DNA of 64,000 nt from Flavobacterium marginilacus (GTDB lineage: Bacteria; Bacteroidota; Bacteroidia; Flavobacteriales; Flavobacteriaceae): NCBI RefSeq assembly GCF_026870155.1, contig NZ_CP113975.1, forward strand, positions 2,108,001-2,172,000. Reading direction: 5' to 3'. Numbering within the stretch: position 1 is the first letter of the stretch; each line of letters opens with the position of its first letter. The notes beneath the pieces are model-generated. The model was not told where the DNA came from. It searched no databases and saw only the letters and a program-made list of their open reading frames with translations. Position numbers and translations under genes: made by a program. Below, one piece after another: positions 9,524-17,921 of this stretch.

Positions 9524-10357
9524 ATGTTTAAAAAATCGATTGAATCATTTAATGCTGTCTGCAATGAAATTTTAGAAGCAAATGAAACTATGCAAAATAA
9601 GGCTTGCAATGGAATTGTATTGTGTAATAAAACATTAACGAACTTAAAAGAGATAGTGGATAAAAATGATTTAAACACTGTTCCGGAGGAGATTGATTTT
9701 TTCAAAAATATCAAACCCGTTCCAATGAGTTTATTGATTTATTTTACCGAAGTACGTTCCTGCGAACTAAGAATGCCAAAGGCGGGTAACTCCTATAAAG
9801 TCGAATTCTTCCAAAAAGAATTGCGAAAAATCAATAAGTTTTTTTATAGAAATGCCGATTTTGTACATTATATGGAACAAGGATACTGTTACTTAGACCA
9901 TCAATTCTTTACAAGAAATCATCGGGATAATTTTCCTTTCACACCTATGACTGATTATTATCAATTTCCGGAATTTTCAACATCGCAAGACATGCTTTGG
10001 GCAAAAGTAAAAGCGATGTACCGATTCATTCATTACATTCGACAAGCTCTAAAAAGGCTTAAAGTGGATGACTCCGAAATTTTTGAAGAAAAAAAGCACA
10101 AAGTAATAGTATGGACAGGACCAAAAACAGCTTTAACAGAATTGATTTATGCTTTGTTTTCTAATGGAGCAATCAATCATGGTGCTGCAGATATTAATAC
10201 GATAACAGCATCCTTTGAAGATTTTTTCAATATCAAACTAGATAACATTTATAAAACCTATACCGAAATCAAAGCCCGCAAAAGCAGTAAGACAAAATTT
10301 CTGGAAGAATTAACCTTAAACCTACAGCAAAAAATGTCCAGAGAAGACCAGGAGTAA
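9524..10357 (+). CDS. rteC: RteC-domain protein, conjugative-transposon excision regulator
   Basis: The 277-residue sequence matches RteC proteins of Bacteroidota conjugative elements: FFQKELRKINKFFYRN, YYQFPEFSTSQDMLWAK and WTGPKTALTELIYALF with the C-terminal FFNIKLDNIYKTYTEI. In CTnDOT, RteC activates the xis2c-xis2d-orf3-exc excision operon. The genes that follow here (a small HTH protein, a DUF3945 protein and a TopB/Exc) match that operon in order. No integrase, relaxase or transfer gene is seen in the window, so this is either a remnant or one end of a larger element. Confidence 0.85.
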   Translation: MFKKSIESFNAVCNEILEANETMQNKACNGIVLCNKTLTNLKEIVDKNDLNTVPEEIDFFKNIKPVPMSLLIYFTEVRSCELRMPKAGNSYKVEFFQKELRKINKFFYRNADFVHYMEQGYCYLDHQFFTRNHRDNFPFTPMTDYYQFPEFSTSQDMLWAKVKAMYRFIHYIRQALKRLKVDDSEIFEEKKHKVIVWTGPKTALTELIYALFSNGAINHGAADINTITASFEDFFNIKLDNIYKTYTEIKARKSSKTKFLEELTLNLQQKMSREDQE

Positions 10358-10380
10358 AATCGTAACTACGAAGACCTACA

Positions 10381-10420
10381 AGCAGTAGATCCACATTTAA
10401 GAGGATTTACTGCTTTTTTT
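10381..10420 (+). terminator. Rho-independent terminator after the RteC gene
   Basis: AGCAGTAGATCC pairs with GGATTTACTGCT (one mismatch) and is followed by an eight-T run, 24 bp after the RteC stop codon. Confidence 0.75.
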
Positions 10421-10460
10421 TATACTAGAATCAATCAAATAATAATTCTTAGAAAAAATT

Positions 10461-10520
10461 AAGGTTTTGCGAATTTTAAATGTTAATTTTTTTCGTACTA
10501 CGAAGGCTGTTGGGATAAAC
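10461..10520 (+). repeat. Direct repeat copy 1 upstream of the HTH/DUF3945/TopB genes
   Basis: About 60 bp with the shared core GAATTTTAAATGTTAA, then a T run, then TACTACGAA and TTGGGATAAA. The second copy begins 154 bp further on. Length and shared landmarks rule out chance. Confidence 0.75.
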
Positions 10521-10614
10521 CCCATAATTACCGCTAAATAGACCAACTAATATCAATCTAAAACAGAAAGCATAAGCGCATTCATTTTTTAGAGAATTAT
10601 TTTCCAGTAAAACC

Positions 10615-10675
10615 AAGGCTTCAAGAATTTTAAATGTTAAATTTTTTCGGTACTACGAATGCCATTGGGATAAAA
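10615..10675 (+). repeat. Direct repeat copy 2 upstream of the HTH/DUF3945/TopB genes
   Basis: Imperfect copy of the repeat at 10461, with the same order of AAGG, GAATTTTAAATGTTAA, T run, TACTACGAA and TTGGGATAAA. It ends 91 bp before the HTH gene, where it could act as an activator-binding site or recombinase site. Confidence 0.75.
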
Positions 10676-10766
10676 TCCAACAAAAGCAACTGAATTTTGT
10701 AAAAGCATATTAAACAGTATCTCTATCTGGAAGAATTGCTACATACTGCGTATTGAACCTAAAATA

Positions 10767-11099
10767 TTGATTATGAATGTTGACAGAATAGAATTTATGG
10801 CTTGGATGGAGCGAATAATGGAGCGGTTCGATATCCTTATGGAAATAGTAAACAGAGATAAAAATCAACTTGCTGTTATTGATGGAGAAGAGTTGTTAGA
10901 TAATCAAGATATTTTGCAGATGCTGAAGATAAGCGCGAGATCCTTACAGCGTTACCGTTCTTCTGGCAAATTGCCCTATTACACAATTAGTGGAAAAATT
11001 TATTATAAGCTCTCAGATGTTCATCAGTTCGTCAGAGAAAGCTTTACTGTTTCCATGCCCAAAATCAAAAGCCAACGGGTGACTAATAGCGCCAACTGA
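10767..11099 (+). CDS. Helix-turn-helix (excisionase/MerR-type) protein of a conjugative element
   Basis: A 110-residue protein whose second half is a winged-helix HTH of the excisionase type (DNQDILQMLKISARSLQRYR then LPYYTISGKIYYKLSDVHQFV). Proteins of this kind (Xis2c/Xis2d in CTnDOT) assist excision. It sits between the RteC gene and the DUF3945 and topoisomerase genes, as expected for an excision operon. Which of the Xis2 proteins it corresponds to cannot be settled by eye. Confidence 0.8.
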   Translation: MIMNVDRIEFMAWMERIMERFDILMEIVNRDKNQLAVIDGEELLDNQDILQMLKISARSLQRYRSSGKLPYYTISGKIYYKLSDVHQFVRESFTVSMPKIKSQRVTNSAN

Positions 11100-11165
11100 T
11101 GCTAGTTAGCACAAAAAAGTGAAAGCCTCTTCTAATTTCGATGTCAAACTTAAAAATTTCAAATT

Positions 11166-12617
11166 ATGAGCGAACAAACTTTAGATAAACCGCAATCTCC
11201 CGAACAATTATCCGAGATATTACTGGTGCTGGATAAAGAGAAAAAGAAAATTCAGGCTGTAAAGGGAATCGATGAAAATGGCAAGATGGAAACCGTTGAC
11301 CCTACAAAGAAGAACCAAAACCAGTTTATGCGGGTTGATAAGCAGGGTGATTTCTTTTCCAACTTCTTCTCTAATTTCTTCAGCCAGTTGAAGAACCCTA
11401 CCAATTTTTCGTTCTTCAAAGTCCCTGTACCATTGGCTATTAATATGGCAAAAGAAATGCAAAAACAGGTAGATCATCCAACATTTGAAGGAGAACAACT
11501 AATGAAGCAACACGAAGTGAAAACGGAACTAGTTCAAAATAATAAACAAGAAAATAAAAATAGTATGAAAACAACACAGACAACATCAGAGACAGGTGAA
11601 TACCGCTACAAACCAGAACAGATTGACTGGGAAACAATGAACAATTTCGGACTGAATAAAGAAAAACTCGAAAAGATGAACCTCCTTGATCCTTTATTGA
11701 GAGGTTTTAAAACTAATGAGCTTGTACCAGTAAGCCTTAATCTCGGCACTGCCGTTACCCGTATGGATGCACGGCTGTCTCTGCAACAAAATGATGAAGG
11801 GGCGGTTGTGGTTGCAATTCATGGTATCCGCAAAGAACCTAATCTGAATTTTGCTTTTTTTGGTCATGAGTTCAGTAAGGAAGATAAAGAGAATCTGCTC
11901 CAGACAGGCAATATGGGCCGTGTGGTCAATCTAACCAATCCAAAAACGAATGAGACCATTCCGTCTATTGTCAGTGTGGATAGGCTCACCAATGAGCTTG
12001 TTGCACTGCGAACAGACAAAATCAAAATCCCTGATGAGATTAAAGGCGTGAAACTAGATGATGTACAAAAGCAAATTCTAATAGAGGGTAAGCCACTTTA
12101 TATTGAAGGAATGACTTCCAAAAAAGGAACTGCGTTTGATGCAACTGTACAATTCAATGCTGATAAACGTTTTGTAGAGTTTCTGTTTGACAGGGGTAAC
12201 TCCAATAAGCAGACGCAAGGTAATCAGCAAGCCCAATCGCAGGAAGCTCCGAAAACCTTTAGGGACAAAGAGCTGGATAAGGAGCAATATCAGAAATTCA
12301 AAGACGGACAAACTGTTTATGTCAGTGGATTGGTAGATAAGAAAGGTAAGGAATATAATGGTTACATCACCTTTAACAAGGAAACCAATAAAACAGATTT
12401 CTCTTTTCAAAATCCGAATAAGGTTAAAGAACAGGCGAAGCCTACTGAAGCTCATAAAACACAAACAGAAGTTAATTCAGAAGGTAAAACCAATGAAGCA
12501 ACAAAGAATATCAAAGAGCCTTTAAAATCAGGCCAAAAAAATCCCGACAGCAAGGAACAGCAGGAACAACAGGAAGCTGCTCAAGAACCTGCCAAATCCA
12601 AAGGACGTAAAATGTAA
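11166..12617 (+). CDS. DUF3945 (and DUF4099-like) mobile-element protein
   Basis: The 483-residue hydrophilic protein has an N-terminal DUF3945-type start (SEQLSEILLVLDKEKKKIQAVKGI), a central DUF4099-like segment around WETMNNFGLNKEKLEKMNLLD, and two copies of a repeat with YxxGxxxKKGxxxxxxxxFN (near residues 313-335 and 390-410). The tail is Gln, Glu and Lys rich and disordered. Such genes lie upstream of topB in CTnDOT-like elements. Its molecular role is unknown. It ends 6 bp before the topoisomerase start, so the two are translationally linked. Confidence 0.82.
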   Translation: MSEQTLDKPQSPEQLSEILLVLDKEKKKIQAVKGIDENGKMETVDPTKKNQNQFMRVDKQGDFFSNFFSNFFSQLKNPTNFSFFKVPVPLAINMAKEMQKQVDHPTFEGEQLMKQHEVKTELVQNNKQENKNSMKTTQTTSETGEYRYKPEQIDWETMNNFGLNKEKLEKMNLLDPLLRGFKTNELVPVSLNLGTAVTRMDARLSLQQNDEGAVVVAIHGIRKEPNLNFAFFGHEFSKEDKENLLQTGNMGRVVNLTNPKTNETIPSIVSVDRLTNELVALRTDKIKIPDEIKGVKLDDVQKQILIEGKPLYIEGMTSKKGTAFDATVQFNADKRFVEFLFDRGNSNKQTQGNQQAQSQEAPKTFRDKELDKEQYQKFKDGQTVYVSGLVDKKGKEYNGYITFNKETNKTDFSFQNPNKVKEQAKPTEAHKTQTEVNSEGKTNEATKNIKEPLKSGQKNPDSKEQQEQQEAAQEPAKSKGRKM

Positions 12618-12623
12618 TGTGTG

Positions 12624-14711
12624 ATGAAAGTAGTTATTGCAGAAAAACCAAGTGTAGCAAGAGAAATAGCCGTCTTGTTAGGAGCCACCGAAAAGAATGA
12701 TGGTTACCTGAAAGGCAATGGCTACTTTGTTACTTGGGCTTTTGGACATTTAGTAGGATTGGGTATGCCGGAAGATTATGGCATTTCTGGATTTCAGAAA
12801 TTATTTCTGCCAATACTGCCCAATCCCTTTTTATTAACCGTTCGCAAGACAAAAAAAGACAAGGGCTATACGGCAGATACAGGAGCATTAAAGCAACTGA
12901 AAATAATTGAACAGCTCATTGGCCGTAGTGAAAAGATTATTGTAGCAACTGATTCTGGACGTGAGGGTGAACTGATATTTCGTTACATCTATGAATATCT
13001 GAAATGCAACAAACCGTTTGAACGCCTTTGGATTAGTTCGCTAACCGAAAAGGCAATCAAGCAGGGTTTTGACAACCTGAAATCTGGCAGCGATTTTGAC
13101 GGATTATATGAGGCAGCGCAGGGTAGGAGCAGAGCTGACTGGCTAGTGGGTATCAATGCTTCGCAGGCATTGAGTATTGCCGCAGGAAACGGCAACTATT
13201 CGCTCGGAAGAGTGCAGACACCTACACTGGTTTTGATATGTAAGCGTTATCAGGAAAACAGAAATTTTTCGGTGCAGCAATACTGGCAGATACAGTTGTC
13301 CCATACAAAAGAGTTCACAGACTTTAAAAGCCTTTCCAAAAACAAATGGGAAGATAAAAAGCAGGCGGAAGATATATTAAAGTCAATCGAAAGAAATGGC
13401 AATACAGTTACGGTTACGGTTGTAGAAACCAAAAACGTGACGGAACAGCCGCCTTTGCTGTTTGACCTGACGGGTTTGCAAAAGGAAGCTAATAAAAAAT
13501 TGAACCTGACAGCTGAAGAAACCCTGAACATTGCCAAAAGCTTGTATGAAAAGAAATTTATTACTTACCCGCGTACCGGAAGTAAATACATTCCAGAAGA
13601 TATGTGGGGAGAGATTCCTAACCTTATCAGAGCTTTGCAGAATATGGGAGCTTTCAAGCAAGCGGTAACCAAACTGAAATGGGGACATTTCAATAAACGT
13701 ATTGTAAATGATCTTCGTGTTACCGATCATCATGGTCTGCTGATTACGGACAAAATCCCTTCGGCTTTATCGGCAAGGGAAAATGCAGTTTACAATATGA
13801 TTGCCTTTCGATTGCTGGAAGCTACCTCCCAAGCCTGTACTAAAGAAATAACCGATATTACTTTACAGGCTCTACATTATGATTTTGTATTGAAAGGCTG
13901 TAAGATATTGGAATCAGGTTGGCGTTACATTAAAGGCAGTTTTTCAGATGATGATGTCGAACTTCTGCAGGAATTACCCAAACTGAAAAAAGATGATGAA
14001 CTCAAAATTAAACATGCCTCGGTCCTGGAGAAGAAAACCAAACCACCCGTGCTTTATACCGAAGCAGGACTTTTATCAGCTATGGAAACTGCCGGAAAGG
14101 AAATAGAGAACGAGGAAGAGCGTAAGGCATTAAAAAGCATAGGTATCGGTACACCCGCTACTAGGGCTGCCATCATTGAAACCTTGTTTACCCGTAATTA
14201 TATCCAAAGGGAATTGAAAACCCTTATACCTACCGCAAAGGGATTGCAGGTGTACGAACTGATCAAAGATAAGAAAATAGCCGATGTAGCGATGACCGCA
14301 GAGTGGGAACTAGCTTTATTAAAAATTGAAAATAACGAAAGTAATGCGGAAGCTTTCCAAAAAGAAATGGAAGCCTACGCAACATCCATTACCAATGAAT
14401 TATTGGAAACGTCCATTGCTAAAGAAAATCTGCCCAAGCTTGTTTGTCCTAAATGTAAAAAACAGCATCTCATTATTAGGGACAAAATTGTCAAATGCCT
14501 TGATGAGGTCTGCAACTGGGTACAATTCAGAAATGTATGTGGTGTGCAAATCAGTATAGCCGATATAGAATGCCTTGTCAACAAAGGAAAAACTTCTCTC
14601 ATTAAAGGAATGAAAAGCAAAGCCGGAAAGAAATTCGATGCTTATATCGTATTAAATGAGAAAGCCGAAAGCTCTTTTGAATTTGAAAAATCTAAATTTC
14701 TGAAGAAATAA
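12624..14711 (+). CDS. topB: DNA topoisomerase III, Exc-type of conjugative elements
   Basis: Type IA topoisomerase of 695 residues. The TOPRIM domain begins KVVIAEKPSVARE with DSGREGELIFRYIY further on; the catalytic tyrosine is Tyr315 in FITYPRTGS; a C-terminal zinc finger has CPKCKK with two later cysteines. The ATG at 12624 is preferred over the GTG one codon earlier because the KVVIAEKPS start is conserved. In CTnDOT the homologue Exc is needed for, or assists, excision. The next gene starts in the TAATG overlap of its stop codon. Confidence 0.92.
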   Translation: MKVVIAEKPSVAREIAVLLGATEKNDGYLKGNGYFVTWAFGHLVGLGMPEDYGISGFQKLFLPILPNPFLLTVRKTKKDKGYTADTGALKQLKIIEQLIGRSEKIIVATDSGREGELIFRYIYEYLKCNKPFERLWISSLTEKAIKQGFDNLKSGSDFDGLYEAAQGRSRADWLVGINASQALSIAAGNGNYSLGRVQTPTLVLICKRYQENRNFSVQQYWQIQLSHTKEFTDFKSLSKNKWEDKKQAEDILKSIERNGNTVTVTVVETKNVTEQPPLLFDLTGLQKEANKKLNLTAEETLNIAKSLYEKKFITYPRTGSKYIPEDMWGEIPNLIRALQNMGAFKQAVTKLKWGHFNKRIVNDLRVTDHHGLLITDKIPSALSARENAVYNMIAFRLLEATSQACTKEITDITLQALHYDFVLKGCKILESGWRYIKGSFSDDDVELLQELPKLKKDDELKIKHASVLEKKTKPPVLYTEAGLLSAMETAGKEIENEEERKALKSIGIGTPATRAAIIETLFTRNYIQRELKTLIPTAKGLQVYELIKDKKIADVAMTAEWELALLKIENNESNAEAFQKEMEAYATSITNELLETSIAKENLPKLVCPKCKKQHLIIRDKIVKCLDEVCNWVQFRNVCGVQISIADIECLVNKGKTSLIKGMKSKAGKKFDAYIVLNEKAESSFEFEKSKFLKK

Positions 14712-15040
14712 TGAGTGATTCTATCATTACCCGTCAGGAAATTGAGAATCGAATTTATACTATAAGAGGGCAACAGGTTATGCTCGACAACGATCTCGCA
14801 ATGATTTATCAGGTAGAAACCAAAGTCTTCAATCAGGCGGTAAAGCGTAATATAGACCGCTTTCCTGAATCCTTTTGTTTTCAATTGACACAGGATGAAT
14901 TTGACGCAATTAACTTGAGGTCACAATTTGTGACCTCAAGTTTTAATTATGAGAGATGCGCTATATTCCTTATGCTTTCAGCAATACTCGACAGCGATGT
15001 TGCCGTAAAAACAAGCATTGAGATAATGAAATGCCTTTGA
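14711..15040 (+). pseudogene. Decayed ORF6N-domain (KilA-N-like) gene
   Basis: The first ~75 residues are a good ORF6N domain (ITRQEIENRIYTIRGQQVML then NRNIDRFPESFCFQL-like sequence). After TSSFNY the expected RYIPYAF motif is present in another frame, and the following TEQGVAM is missing while LSAIL returns in the first frame. This fits a 1-nt loss and a 26-nt deletion between two ATGCTTTC copies. The reading frame then stops early after EIMKCL, where the family normally continues. ORF6N genes often sit at the end of mobile-element operons as phage-type antirepressors. I judge it non-functional or strongly altered. Confidence 0.65.
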
Positions 15041-15068
15041 GGAAATATAAACGTATAGGACAACGATT

Positions 15069-15376
15069 TTAGAGTTTTGCTCTTAATTTGCTTAATATTG
15101 AGTTGGTCATTCCTAAATAAGGGGCGACAGTTTTGCTTGAAATTCTATCAAGAGTTTAGATTCGTGATCCATTATCCATTTTAATCGGTCGATGGTCTTC
15201 ATACCAAGAAACATATAAGTCCTCATTTGAGAATGGTATAGATGCAAATTTGATGAATTGGTAGTATTTTTAGCAAATTCTTGAAATTCAGGAACTATTT
15301 TAAAGAAGTCTGATCTTTCTATTATAAATAATTCTGATGGTTGGGCTGCCAGAAAAGAGCAGTCTGAAAGCTTCAT
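15069..15376 (-). pseudogene. Crp/Fnr-family regulator remnant
   Basis: The fragment PSELFIIERSDFFKIVPEF resembles the end of the cyclic-nucleotide-binding domain of Bacteroidota Crp/Fnr regulators, which is followed by the dimer helix. The frame stops after AKLSPLI, yet the −strand DNA continues in another frame as VAPYLGMTNSILSKLRAKL, the recognition-helix motif of this family. So the gene is frameshifted in the C-terminal HTH and lacks its N-terminal half. It abuts the zur gene downstream end by 12 bp. Confidence 0.7.
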
Positions 15377-15388
15377 AATAAATACTAA

Positions 15389-15778
15389 CTATTTTCCAAT
15401 ACAATCAGGACACAATCCTGATAGTGTAAAATTGACTTCTTTTATTAAATAATTATCCGGAATTTTATACGACGGTTCAACCGAATCCAAGCAAGTTACC
15501 GAAAGGCATTTTTCGCAACTAAAATGTACGTGATTATGCGTATGCTGATGATTGTCGTGATTATGATGGCAACTCGCGTATTTTACCGTACCGTCTGGAG
15601 TAGCAATTTTATGAATCACATCTTCGTTGACCAATCGGTCTAAAACTCTGTAAATAGTAACTCTATCACATAAATCGCCTATTAATTTTTGAATTTCTAT
15701 GTGCGATAACGCCACATCAGAATGTGTTATTAACTCTAAAATAGCTGTTTTAGAAGCCGTATTTCTAGTTGTTTTCAT
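15389..15778 (-). CDS. zur: Fur-family repressor, Zur-like
   Basis: A 129-residue Fur-family protein with the winged-helix segment VTIYRVLDRLVNEDVIHKI, a His-rich loop (CHHNHDNHQHTHNHVHF) and two structural CxxC pairs (SCEKC and LCPDC). The His-rich hinge and the divergent MerC/COG0523 operon fit Zur rather than Fur. A perfect palindrome (AACGCAAC-TTT-GTTGCGTT) lies 17 bp upstream of its start, so it probably controls itself and the divergent operon. The gene symbol is inferred from family, context and operator. Confidence 0.78.
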   Translation of the reverse strand: MKTTRNTASKTAILELITHSDVALSHIEIQKLIGDLCDRVTIYRVLDRLVNEDVIHKIATPDGTVKYASCHHNHDNHQHTHNHVHFSCEKCLSVTCLDSVEPSYKIPDNYLIKEVNFTLSGLCPDCIGK

Positions 15779-15794
15779 TTTTTAAAAAAATAAT

Positions 15795-15848
15795 AACGCA
15801 ACTTTGTTGCGTTTATTAAAATACAAGTATATTTGCAACATAATTGCA
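15795..15848. promoter_or_regulatory. Paired Zur-box promoter of the first zinc operon
   Basis: Two palindromes flank a Bacteroidota-type promoter. Box 1 (15795-15813) is AACGCAAC-TTT-GTTGCGTT, a perfect 8-bp-arm repeat. Box 2 (15834-15848) is TGCAA-CATAA-TTGCA. The -33 TTG (15807) lies in box 1 and, after 18 nt, the -7 element TATATTTG (15828-15835) runs into box 2. Repressor bound at either site would block RNA polymerase. The same layout recurs at 49994-50050. Confidence 0.75.
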
Positions 15849-15868
15849 TTAAACAAATATACACGAAA

Positions 15869-16237
15869 ATGAAGAAACAATCAATAGTAGTTTTAGATAT
15901 TTTAGGAATTTCGAGTGCGGGTTTATGTCTAATTCACTGCTTGGTTTTTCCAATTTTAAGCATTATTCCATTTGGATTTTCAGACACGCATTGGATAGAT
16001 ATTTTTTTTGCCTGCATTGGAATGTTTGTGGTTTCGAAAATAGTGATGAGCAAAACTTCTAAAAAAGTCAAACTCATTCTTGCCTCGTCCATAATCATAA
16101 TAATAATTGGGGTTGTTTTAGAAATCATTTGGAAAATCAACACACAAATGATTCTAATTGGCGGTATCGGAATGATATTCGGACATCTTTTGAATTATAA
16201 ATCACATTCAAAATCACGGTTTAATGGAGCAAACTAA
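15869..16237 (+). CDS. MerC-domain inner membrane protein, likely zinc-related
   Basis: A 122-residue protein with four hydrophobic segments. The first helix has SSAGLCLIHCLVFPILSIIPFG, with the Cys and His-Cys pair of MerC proteins, and the end reads GHLLNYKSHSK. I start it at the ATG that follows the paired boxes (MKKQSIVVLDILG) rather than 12 codons earlier, because the earlier start would overlap box 2. Annotation pipelines would name it mercury transport, but no MerR, MerA or MerP is nearby. It is first in a Zur-type operon and its paralogue at 50062 is first in another, so zinc uptake is more likely; that is inference. Confidence 0.75.
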   Translation: MKKQSIVVLDILGISSAGLCLIHCLVFPILSIIPFGFSDTHWIDIFFACIGMFVVSKIVMSKTSKKVKLILASSIIIIIIGVVLEIIWKINTQMILIGGIGMIFGHLLNYKSHSKSRFNGAN

Positions 16238-17177
16238 AAAAATAAAGGTGTATATCCTAACCGGATTTTTAGGCTCGGGCAAAACAACGGTATTGAATAA
16301 TTTATTATCTCAATTTGTTACCGAAAAAAACGTAGTTATAGAAAACGAATTTGGCAAAATAAACATTGATGCCACGCTTGTAAACGGAACATTCGATTCT
16401 GTTTATGAACTTACCAATGGCTGTATTTGCTGTTCCATAAACAACCAATTGCTTGAGGTTTTAACCCGCATTCACACATTAAAAAACCAACCCGACAATT
16501 TGTTTATAGAAACCACCGGTATTACCGATGCTGGAGAGATTGCAGCCAATTTTGTCTCGTTTTTTGTGGCAGAAGCTTTTGATTTGAAGAAAATTATAAC
16601 CCTAGTCGATGCAGAGAACATCCTTTTTTATAAAGACAATAATCCCGAAGTGCAAAAACAAATTGTTGCTGCCGATGTTGTTGTCATCAATAAATCAGAA
16701 CGGGTTGCAACCGAAGTTTTAACTCAAATAAAAGAATTTATATCCTCTATAAATCCGTATTCTAGTATTGTTTTATCTAATGATGGCTCGTTAGACCGAA
16801 CGATTTTAGCAACTGAAAATAGCCAAAAAGCAGTTGCACCAAATACTCTTTACAAGTCTGAAAGTGTGCATAAAATAAAAACCATACTCTATGAAACGGA
16901 TGATTTTTTTGATGTGCTGAAACTAAAATACGAGCTTTTTAAAAATATGTATCTCTATTACCATCAGATTTATAGAATAAAAGGCTATGTGCTAACGCCT
17001 GACAATGAAGTGGCCTTGGTACAAACTACAGGCAAATCGGTAGTGATTGAATTATCAAAAAACCAAACCATTTCAAAAAGTCAATTGGTTTTTATTGGAA
17101 AAGAACTGGAATTAAAAACCATCGAACGCCTACTCAAAAGTGCTATTGTTAAAAATAAAAAACTTCAATTGCTATAA
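16224..17177 (+). CDS. COG0523 (CobW/ZNG1-type) GTPase, putative zinc metallochaperone
   Basis: A 317-residue P-loop GTPase with GFLGSGKTT (residues 14-22), the family metal motif GCICC (Cys67, Cys69, Cys70), and NKSE as the G4 site. The C-terminal CobW domain is short. Members of COG0523 under Zur control supply zinc to client enzymes when zinc is scarce (established for several bacteria and for ZNG1). The start overlaps the MerC stop by 14 bp, so the two are co-translated. Possible clients are encoded downstream: FolE, QueD and the carbonic anhydrase, all with zinc ligands. Confidence 0.88.
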   Translation: MEQTKKIKVYILTGFLGSGKTTVLNNLLSQFVTEKNVVIENEFGKINIDATLVNGTFDSVYELTNGCICCSINNQLLEVLTRIHTLKNQPDNLFIETTGITDAGEIAANFVSFFVAEAFDLKKIITLVDAENILFYKDNNPEVQKQIVAADVVVINKSERVATEVLTQIKEFISSINPYSSIVLSNDGSLDRTILATENSQKAVAPNTLYKSESVHKIKTILYETDDFFDVLKLKYELFKNMYLYYHQIYRIKGYVLTPDNEVALVQTTGKSVVIELSKNQTISKSQLVFIGKELELKTIERLLKSAIVKNKKLQLL

Positions 17178-17179
17178 AA

Positions 17180-17707
17180 ATGGAAAAGATAAAAATTGGA
17201 ATCCTTACCGTTTCTGACCGAGCCAGTCAAGGAATTTATGAGGATTTGTCTGGACAAGAAATTAGAAAAGTAATTGACCAATACACCAACAATAGGTGTG
17301 ATTTTGTCTATTTGATAATTCCTGATGAAGAAGCATTAATTCTCGAAAAATTAATCAATTTATCGGATGTTGAACATTGTAGCCTGATTTTTACCACGGG
17401 TGGAACAGGCCCAGCATTTCGAGATGTAACACCCGAAGCTACCGAAAAAGCCTGCCAAAAAATGCTCCCCGGTTTTGGAGAATTAATGCGAACAGAAAGT
17501 CTAAAACAAGTTCCCACCGCCATATTATCCAGACAAACAGCTGGAATCAGGAATCAAACCTTAATCGTGAATCTTCCCGGAAAGCCCAGTGCCATTGAAC
17601 CTTGCTTGAAAGCCATTTTTCCAGCCATACCCTATTGTGTCGATTTGCTCGAAGGCCCATTTATGATTTGCAACCCAGAAACTATTCAAATTTTTAGACC
17701 TAAATAG
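17180..17707 (+). CDS. mog: Molybdopterin adenylyltransferase, MogA-like
   Basis: The 175-residue protein is a full-length MogA/MoaB domain: IGILTVSDRASQGIYEDLSG at the N-terminus, then FTTGGTGPAFRDVTPEAT and the NLPGKPSAIEPCL loop. MogA adenylylates molybdopterin before molybdate insertion. No other molybdenum-cofactor gene is in the window, so its presence in a zinc operon is odd. It starts 2 bp after the COG0523 stop, so it belongs to the same transcript. It may be a second copy used when zinc is low, or may have another pterin substrate; both are guesses. Confidence 0.85.
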   Translation: MEKIKIGILTVSDRASQGIYEDLSGQEIRKVIDQYTNNRCDFVYLIIPDEEALILEKLINLSDVEHCSLIFTTGGTGPAFRDVTPEATEKACQKMLPGFGELMRTESLKQVPTAILSRQTAGIRNQTLIVNLPGKPSAIEPCLKAIFPAIPYCVDLLEGPFMICNPETIQIFRPK

Positions 17708-17817
17708 ATAGGAAGGATAAAAAATTGAAATTCATTGCCTATTCTTTTAATTAAACTATCTCGGAAGGATTCACAATGGTAGTGGTGAATCAAAACAAAA
17801 ATTATAGGAGTTAATAC

Positions 17818-17868
17818 ATGCAAAAATATTTGAAATCTGTGGCAAAAAAAATTAAAAAAAAACTTTGA
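17818..17868 (+). other. Possible 16-residue cationic micro-ORF in the operon spacer
   Basis: In the 214-bp gap between mogA and dcd an ATG preceded by AGGAG opens a short frame, MQKYLKSVAKKIKKKL, ending in TGA. The peptide is amphipathic and lysine rich. It could be a leader peptide, a small membrane-active peptide or chance in A-rich DNA. Only the ribosome-binding-site spacing (7 bp) argues for translation. Confidence 0.2.
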
Positions 17869-17921
17869 TGAGTTAAATCTATTGACAATTGAAAATTATA
17901 ATCTATAAAAACCCATTCTAA

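Larger units (their letters stand above)
10421..10766. other. Non-coding spacer before the excision operon
   Basis: This 346-bp stretch has no credible reading frame. It carries two long imperfect direct repeats (described separately) between the RteC terminator and the HTH gene. In CTnDOT the matching spacer holds the RteC-controlled promoter, so the repeats may be the RteC operator; that is inference. Confidence 0.6.

Noticed and set aside
15869..16237. Mercury-resistance locus from the MerC hits
   Set aside because: No MerR, MerA, MerP or MerT is present and both MerC genes sit behind Zur-type boxes with COG0523 genes.
17708..17921. Zur box in the gap between mogA and dcd
   Set aside because: No GCAAC/GTTGC pair is present there; only the promoter at 15795 carries it, so an internal promoter, if any, is of another kind.
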